Below, piece by piece: positions 59,894-64,000 of a DNA stretch of 64,000 bases; the first letter of the stretch is position 1; each line of letters begins with the position of its first letter. A program made the translations under genes and the position numbers. This stretch comes from Gluconacetobacter johannae (GTDB lineage: Bacteria > Pseudomonadota > Alphaproteobacteria > Acetobacterales > Acetobacteraceae), in assembly GCF_014174305.1 (NCBI RefSeq), contig NZ_JABEQH010000012.1, positions 56,240 to 120,239 on the forward strand, read 5' to 3'. The notes beneath the pieces were generated by a model. That model was given only the letters and a program-made list of their open reading frames with translations, had not been told where the DNA came from and searched no databases.

Positions 59894-60610
59894 CTACATC
59901 GTAATGCCCGCCCCGGCGAAGGGATCCTGGTAGCTGCTGTCCCCGCCCGCCGCGCCCAGCAGCGAGCCGAGCACCCCGGACGACCCTCCGCCGGCCAGCA
60001 GCGCCAGCGCGTTGCCCAGCCCGCCCTGCAACGCGCTGGTCGCCCCCAGCGTGCCCTGCGCCGTCGCATTCCCCGCCCCCGACAGGGCGTTCAGCACGTC
60101 GCCGGCCGCCTGGTTGCCCTGGCTGCCGATCGTCCCGGCCGCCGAACTGCCCATGCCCGCCAGGCCGGACAGCGCGTTCATGTAATTGCCGAACTGCGTC
60201 CCCGCGTAATTCTGTGCGTATTTCTGCAAGGCGTTCATCTGGCCGCCCGACAGCGCCAGCCCGCGCGCCGCGGCCGACTGGTCCAGCCCCTGTTCGCCCT
60301 GCTGCAACGGAAACTGGTAATAGGGCGTCTGGACGAACTGGTTGTACGCATCCAGCGCGCCCGCCCCCTGGCCGGACGTCCCGCCCGGCAGCCCCATCAG
60401 GCTGGCCAGGCTGTACAGCGCATTCGTCCCCGTCGAGACATAGGGCGACAAAGTCTGCCGGGTCTGGTCATAGACCTGCTGCTGGAACTGGTTCGCCGCA
60501 TCGAATTCCGACGCCCGCTGGCGGGCGGCACCCGATGCCGCATCCGCCCCCATGATACCGCCCGCGATCGAACCCAGCGCGCCCAGCCCGCCCGTGATTG
60601 CCGTCACCAT
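59894..60610 (-). CDS. Phage DNA-ejection/internal virion-like protein
   Basis: A 238-residue Gly/Ala/Gln-rich protein. It starts MVTAITGGLGALGSIAGGIM (hydrophobic) and has QRASEFDAANQFQQQVYDQT, then TRQTLSPYVSTGTNALYSLA. These features match podovirus DNA-transfer/injection proteins. A downstream GNAT gene is a common partner in such phages. Its start shares one base with the GNAT stop (TGATG). Confidence 0.72.
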   Translation of the reverse strand: MVTAITGGLGALGSIAGGIMGADAASGAARQRASEFDAANQFQQQVYDQTRQTLSPYVSTGTNALYSLASLMGLPGGTSGQGAGALDAYNQFVQTPYYQFPLQQGEQGLDQSAAARGLALSGGQMNALQKYAQNYAGTQFGNYMNALSGLAGMGSSAAGTIGSQGNQAAGDVLNALSGAGNATAQGTLGATSALQGGLGNALALLAGGGSSGVLGSLLGAAGGDSSYQDPFAGAGITM

Positions 60611-61083
60611 CAGCCGATCCACTTCCCGAATTGACGTTCCATTTCCACCCAGCCCAGTCGCTGGAAAATCCGGCCGACATCCAGCGACCGGCCCGATGGC
60701 GCGGTATGGATCTTCGTGCCGGTCACCAGCCGCCGCACCCCGCGCGCCGCCAGCGTGCGCTCGGCCTCGCGGAACAGCCGCAGGCCGGCAGTCCACCGCC
60801 GGTCGGCGGGGCGGACGTAATACAGATCGAAAAACGCATGCGGCGTGCTGCAATGATGCAGATGCGGCCAGACCAGCGCGACCAGATAGCCCACCAGCCT
60901 GCCGCCATCGCGCATGGTCACGACATGCAGCGCGCCCGCCGCCTCCAGCGCCGCATAGGCGGGCAGGTCCATGTCCAGCGGAACCCGCGCCTGATCCACC
61001 GCGACCTCGTGGAAATGCGCCGCCCACAACGGCCGCATGTCCGCCAGCGCCGCCGACCAGGGTTCGACCCGATAGACGATCAC
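60610..61083 (-). CDS. Phage-encoded GNAT family acetyltransferase
   Basis: A 157-residue GNAT-like protein (MRDGGRLVGYLVALVWPHLH, FFDLYYVRPADRRWTAGLRL, GRIFQRLGWVEMERQFGKW). It is coupled to the genes on both sides by short overlaps. Small GNATs are common in phage virion modules. The acceptor is unknown. Confidence 0.78.
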   Translation of the reverse strand: MIVYRVEPWSAALADMRPLWAAHFHEVAVDQARVPLDMDLPAYAALEAAGALHVVTMRDGGRLVGYLVALVWPHLHHCSTPHAFFDLYYVRPADRRWTAGLRLFREAERTLAARGVRRLVTGTKIHTAPSGRSLDVGRIFQRLGWVEMERQFGKWIG

Positions 61084-61424
61084 GAGGGGGTCACCTGCAA
61101 CCCGCCCGCCGAAATCGTCAGCGCGGCCCCCGCCGTCGCCACCGCCGCGATCGCATCGCCCGGCCCCAGCACCTTGCCGATCTCGTTCGGGCTGTTCCAG
61201 CTCTGCCCCGGCAGAAGGGTCTGGTTGAACGTCGTGGCGTTCGCAGGCCCCGCCTCGCCCCCCGCCGGAACCAGATAGATCGTGATCTGCACGGCAACGG
61301 TGGCGACATTGCAGACGCCCAGCGCGTCGATGCGCGTCAACACCCCGCCGGGCGAGGCATAGAGCGCCGTCGTAACGCCGGGGACGAACTGCGCGGGAAG
61401 GATGGAAACGGGCTGAACGGGCAT
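61080..61424 (-). CDS. Small prophage structural protein, unknown
   Basis: A 114-residue beta-rich protein (TALYASPGGVLTRIDALGVC, ATTFNQTLLPGQSWNSPNEI). The pattern resembles phage tail or capsid decoration proteins. It overlaps the GNAT gene by four bases and is the first gene of this sub-operon. Confidence 0.6.
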   Translation of the reverse strand: MPVQPVSILPAQFVPGVTTALYASPGGVLTRIDALGVCNVATVAVQITIYLVPAGGEAGPANATTFNQTLLPGQSWNSPNEIGKVLGPGDAIAAVATAGAALTISAGGLQVTPS

Positions 61425-61699
61425 GGCACCTGCAATCGCATGCGCGCCCCCCGAGGGGGGCGTCGGATAGCGGGCGATGCCTATGCCCGGATGGGATATG
61501 TGTACTTCACGAGGGGATCGACGCGCAAGCGCGAGTTTGCCAGGGGATCACTCCATGCAGGCGCGCTGAGCACTATTTCGCGCCGAATATTATCAACGCC
61601 TTGTCGGGTGCGCCCGTCAGGCCATTGATCCGATCTCCAAATACACACTGCACACACTTTCTTCTTGCGATTAATGTGTATCGTGTGTATAAGAAACAC
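61425..61699. promoter_or_regulatory. Intergenic region with hicAB promoter/operator
   Basis: A 275-bp gap. ATACACACTGCACACAC (61640-61656) and ATGTGTATCGTGTGTAT (61674-61690) are near inverted repeats of GTGTAT-type half-sites, about 18 bases apart. TGTGTATAA at 61683-61691 can act as a -10. HicAB systems are autoregulated, so this is a likely operator. The left part (61425-61600) holds no gene I recognise. Confidence 0.5.
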
Positions 61700-61882
61700 A
61701 TGAACAGCGCCGAGCTGATCCGAGAGCTGAAGAAAGCGGGATGGGCCGAAGTCCGGTCGCGGGGCTCACACCACATATTCCGCCACCCAGACCACGGGCA
61801 CTCGGTCACGGTGCCCCACCCCAAGAAGGACCTGGGCAAGGGGCTGGTCGCCGCGATACGCAAGCAGGCCGGGTTGAAGTGA
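61700..61882 (+). CDS. hicA: HicA toxin (mRNA interferase)
   Basis: A 60-residue double-stranded-RNA-binding-like toxin. It has the family core ELIRELKKAGW, EVRSRGSHHIFRHPDH with the catalytic His in GSHHIF, and VTVPHPKKDLGKGLVAAIRK. It cleaves mRNA when not bound by HicB. The frame is open upstream to 61601, but the ATG at 61700 matches HicA length. It is complete. Confidence 0.93.
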   Translation: MNSAELIRELKKAGWAEVRSRGSHHIFRHPDHGHSVTVPHPKKDLGKGLVAAIRKQAGLK

Positions 61883-61899
61883 CCCGGCAGGAGGGGAAA

Positions 61900-62295
61900 A
61901 TGCGCTATCCTATCGTGATCGAGCACGGGTCGGACGCTGAGGCATATGGCGTTGTCGTGCCCGACCTGCCGGGGTGCTTCTCTGCGGGGGATACGTTCGA
62001 CGAAGCGGTGAGCAATGCGTCCGAGGCGATCGCGCTCTGGATCGAGGATGCCATCGACCATGGACAGTCCGTGCCGCGTCCATCTTCGCTCGACGCCTTG
62101 CGCGCCAACTCCCAATGGTCCGGACCGGAATGGATCTGGGGCTTTGCAAGCGTCGATCCCGCGTTTTTTGATGATATGTCCGAGCGCGTGAACATCACGC
62201 TTCCCCGCCGCGTCCTGGCTCGACTGGATAGCCGGGCGAAAGAAGCGGGGGAAACCCGCTCGGGATTTATCGCCAAGCTGGCGCTGGGTGCGTGA
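61900..62295 (+). CDS. hicB: HicB antitoxin
   Basis: A 131-residue antitoxin. The N-terminal degraded RNase H-like domain carries the HicB signature YGVVVPDLPGCFSAGDTFDE and NASEAIALWIEDA. The C-terminus has a ribbon-helix-helix-like DNA-binding tail (VNITLPRRVLARLDSRAKEA). AGGAGGGG is upstream. With hicA it is a type II toxin-antitoxin pair carried as prophage cargo. Confidence 0.92.
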   Translation: MRYPIVIEHGSDAEAYGVVVPDLPGCFSAGDTFDEAVSNASEAIALWIEDAIDHGQSVPRPSSLDALRANSQWSGPEWIWGFASVDPAFFDDMSERVNITLPRRVLARLDSRAKEAGETRSGFIAKLALGA

Positions 62296-62375
62296 CGGGG
62301 GGCCATTGATCCGCCTCGCATGCCCCACGTGCCCTTCGGCGACGCCCACCTCACGGCGCTGCGACTCTCCAGCCC

Positions 62376-63191
62376 TCACAATGCCGTCGGCAGCGGAATG
62401 GTCTTCGTCTGCAACGCCGACGCGAACGCCCCGATATTGAACGTGCCCAGCTTATGGAACGCCACCCCATCGTCACTGAACAACACATCGAATATCTGCG
62501 GGGTCTGGCTATACCAACTGCCGCTCCGCGAGGTGATGGTGATCTGGGCCGCGCCGACCGGAACCCCATAATCGAACACGATGAACGGGGAAGGGGCATA
62601 GTTGTTCGAGCCCCAGTTCGTTCCGGTATCGCCGTCATAGACATTGGATAGCGGCTGTCCGCCATAGGTGTCGGTCGAGGTGGAGGCGACGGGAATCAGG
62701 TTTGCGCCCCCCACTGTCGCGGCAAGATAGCATTCCCCCATCGTGGGCGGCTGCGTGCGCGCGGTCGAGATCATGTTTCCCAGCGCCCAATAGCGATGCG
62801 CGCCCACGACGCCCCCGCTCCCCCCCGGCGGCGCGGCCCATGTCCCGTCGGCCCGCAGGAAATTCGCCGTGCCCCCGCCGCTGGCCGGGGCCGCACCCGG
62901 CAGGCCGGCGGTGAACGGCTGCACCAGCGCCGTCAGTTGCGCCGGCGTCAGCGCCGAGGCCACGGCCGCGCCGCCGCTGACATTGCCCAGCACCGTCCCG
63001 TCCGCCAGCGCCGGCACGCCGCCCGTCGTGCCGCAGGAAAACGTCCCCGTCGCGGGCGCGTAGTTCAGATGGTTGCCGCCAACGTCGGGGCAGGACGGCA
63101 GTTCGCCATGCCCCACCGGCCCCGCGACCTGCGCGCGGGCAGGGGCGGCCAGCGCCAGCGCGCCGGCCAAAATCAGCAAAATCGTCTTCAT
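62376..63191 (-). CDS. Prophage exported tail-fibre-like protein with discoidin-like C-terminus
   Basis: A 271-residue protein with a signal peptide-like start (MKTILLILAGALALAAPARA). The middle (NFLRADGTWAAPPGGSGGVV) is typical of phage fibre repeats. The C-terminal 130 residues (VYDGDTGTNWGSNNYAPSPF, FDYGVPVGAAQITITSRSGS) look like an F5/8 discoidin carbohydrate-binding domain. The ATG at 63191 overlaps the upstream gene (ATGA). A signal peptide on a phage fibre is unusual. Confidence 0.72.
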   Translation of the reverse strand: MKTILLILAGALALAAPARAQVAGPVGHGELPSCPDVGGNHLNYAPATGTFSCGTTGGVPALADGTVLGNVSGGAAVASALTPAQLTALVQPFTAGLPGAAPASGGGTANFLRADGTWAAPPGGSGGVVGAHRYWALGNMISTARTQPPTMGECYLAATVGGANLIPVASTSTDTYGGQPLSNVYDGDTGTNWGSNNYAPSPFIVFDYGVPVGAAQITITSRSGSWYSQTPQIFDVLFSDDGVAFHKLGTFNIGAFASALQTKTIPLPTAL

Positions 63192-63646
63192 TCCGAATAC
63201 CATTGCGTTGAACTGTTCTGCCAGAACGTGGCGACGCCACCGGCCAGGATCGTGACCGGCGCATCCGCCGCCATCGCGTCGATCCCCCCGCCCGCAGGCG
63301 GATAGACCAGCAGCGCCGCCGCGCCGCGATTCAGCACCTTCCGCCAGGTGCCCACCGCCCCCGCCGTCAGCACGGCCCCGCCGCCGGCCGCCACGGTGGT
63401 GAACAGGTTGACGTTCGCCACCAGCGCGGCGGCCGATCCCTGCGTGGTGCCCGCCGCCGCCAGCCCGCCGGCAAAGCTCTGCGCGGACGGCGCCCAGGCC
63501 TGCCACGCCCCGTCCCAGGCATAGACCTGCCCGATATCGGTGGCGTAGTAGAACCCCAGGCAGCCACTGGGGATATTCGGCGTCGCCGGCCGCGCGGCGG
63601 CGGCGCCATAGCCGAAATAATCGGTAATCAGCGTGCTGTGTCCCAT
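63188..63646 (-). CDS. Prophage structural protein, unknown
   Basis: A 152-residue protein (GHSTLITDYFGYGAAAARPA, LGFYYATDIGQVYAWDGAWQ, SSTQWYSE) with a fibre-like Gly/Ala-rich pattern. It shares one base with the upstream gene (TGATG) and overlaps the discoidin-like gene. Probably a tail fibre or adaptor component. Confidence 0.62.
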   Translation of the reverse strand: MGHSTLITDYFGYGAAAARPATPNIPSGCLGFYYATDIGQVYAWDGAWQAWAPSAQSFAGGLAAAGTTQGSAAALVANVNLFTTVAAGGGAVLTAGAVGTWRKVLNRGAAALLVYPPAGGGIDAMAADAPVTILAGGVATFWQNSSTQWYSE

Positions 63647-63996
63647 CAGATCGGCACCCCGATTGTCTGCCCCGTCGGATCGGACAGGATGCCGATCGGG
63701 GATGTGTCGCCATTGACCAGCGGCAGCACGCCGCCCGTCCCGTTGCCGCCGCCCCCGGCCGCCCAGCCGTCCGCCGTGCCGGCGCCCGACTGCTTGGCCC
63801 ACAGCGCCCCGCCCGCGTCGCCGTCGCGTTGCAGGTAGACATCGCCCACCCACCCCACGACCCGCCCGGCCGGCACGCCGAACCCGTCGATGACCCGCGC
63901 GCCATGATGCAGCACGACGACATCGCACGGCCCGCGCGGCGGCGGCGGCGGGTCCGGCCGCGCCACCGGGGGCGGCGGCGGCACGGCGGCCAGCAT
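63646..63996 (-). CDS. Prophage protein, possibly 5'-truncated at the window edge
   Basis: At least 116 residues, Pro-rich at the start, then GWVGDVYLQRDGDAGGALWA, which resembles phage fibre motifs, and NGDTSPIGILSDPTGQTIGV. An ATG at 63996 is available, but the frame may continue past the window edge. It overlaps the next gene by one base. Function unknown. Confidence 0.55.
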   Translation of the reverse strand: MLAAVPPPPPVARPDPPPPPRGPCDVVVLHHGARVIDGFGVPAGRVVGWVGDVYLQRDGDAGGALWAKQSGAGTADGWAAGGGGNGTGGVLPLVNGDTSPIGILSDPTGQTIGVPI

Positions 63997-64000
63997 CGCC

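Noticed and set aside
1..64000. CRISPR arrays, tRNA and rRNA genes
   Set aside because: No regularly spaced direct repeats, no cloverleaf with CCA-type end and no rRNA-like conserved blocks were seen by eye. A dedicated search could still find a tRNA I missed.

Overview
The window is high-GC DNA with an overlapping, operon-rich layout typical of an alphaproteobacterium. A membrane-bound PQQ glucose dehydrogenase, a sorbosone/sugar dehydrogenase and a TonB receptor suggest an acetic acid bacterium (Acetobacteraceae, Gluconacetobacter-like). That placement is inferred from gene content, not from a marker gene. I saw no rRNA, tRNA or CRISPR array.

Layout. 1-6.6 kb: 3'-truncated sorbosone dehydrogenase, low-molecular-weight tyrosine phosphatase, acetyltransferase-nitrilase pair, SnoaL-like protein, GlxA-type AraC regulator next to purU, and a vapBC toxin-antitoxin pair. 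6.9-12.5 kb: TonB receptor divergent from a three-gene NitT/TauT-type ABC importer. 12.5-13.3 kb: low-GC islet with a small membrane protein. 13.3-39.3 kb: a large choline/glycine betaine catabolic island. 39.4-49.4 kb: NnrU-like protein, GAF/Fis regulator, outer-membrane protein, gcd, PaiB-like protein, PRC-barrel protein and an MHYT-PAS-GGDEF-EAL protein. 49.7-53.3 kb: low-GC island with two overlapping dynamin-like GTPases. 53.5-55.1 kb: divergent TetR/SDR pair. 55.2-64 kb: minus-strand prophage late genes with a YfdX gene and a HicAB pair as cargo.

The island encodes almost a whole pathway. ChoXWV imports choline; BetA and a fused BetI-BetB protein make glycine betaine. GbcAB demethylates betaine to dimethylglycine. 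DgcAB with a dedicated EtfAB pair makes sarcosine, and SoxBDAG makes glycine plus methylene-tetrahydrofolate. SdaA takes serine to pyruvate, and PurU at 5 kb can release formate from formyl-tetrahydrofolate. Serine hydroxymethyltransferase is not in the window. EutBC adds ethanolamine cleavage. A GbdR-type regulator lies inside the gbc/dgc operon.

The less expected content is (i) the BetI-BetB repressor-enzyme fusion with a perfect inverted repeat just upstream; (ii) a 162-bp non-coding inverted-repeat element in three copies, one splitting another repeat and one inserted at the soxA stop codon, each with TCA duplications; (iii) three families of palindromic repeats (A, B, C) at gene ends; and (iv) the paired dynamin-like GTPases, a candidate defence or membrane-remodelling system.
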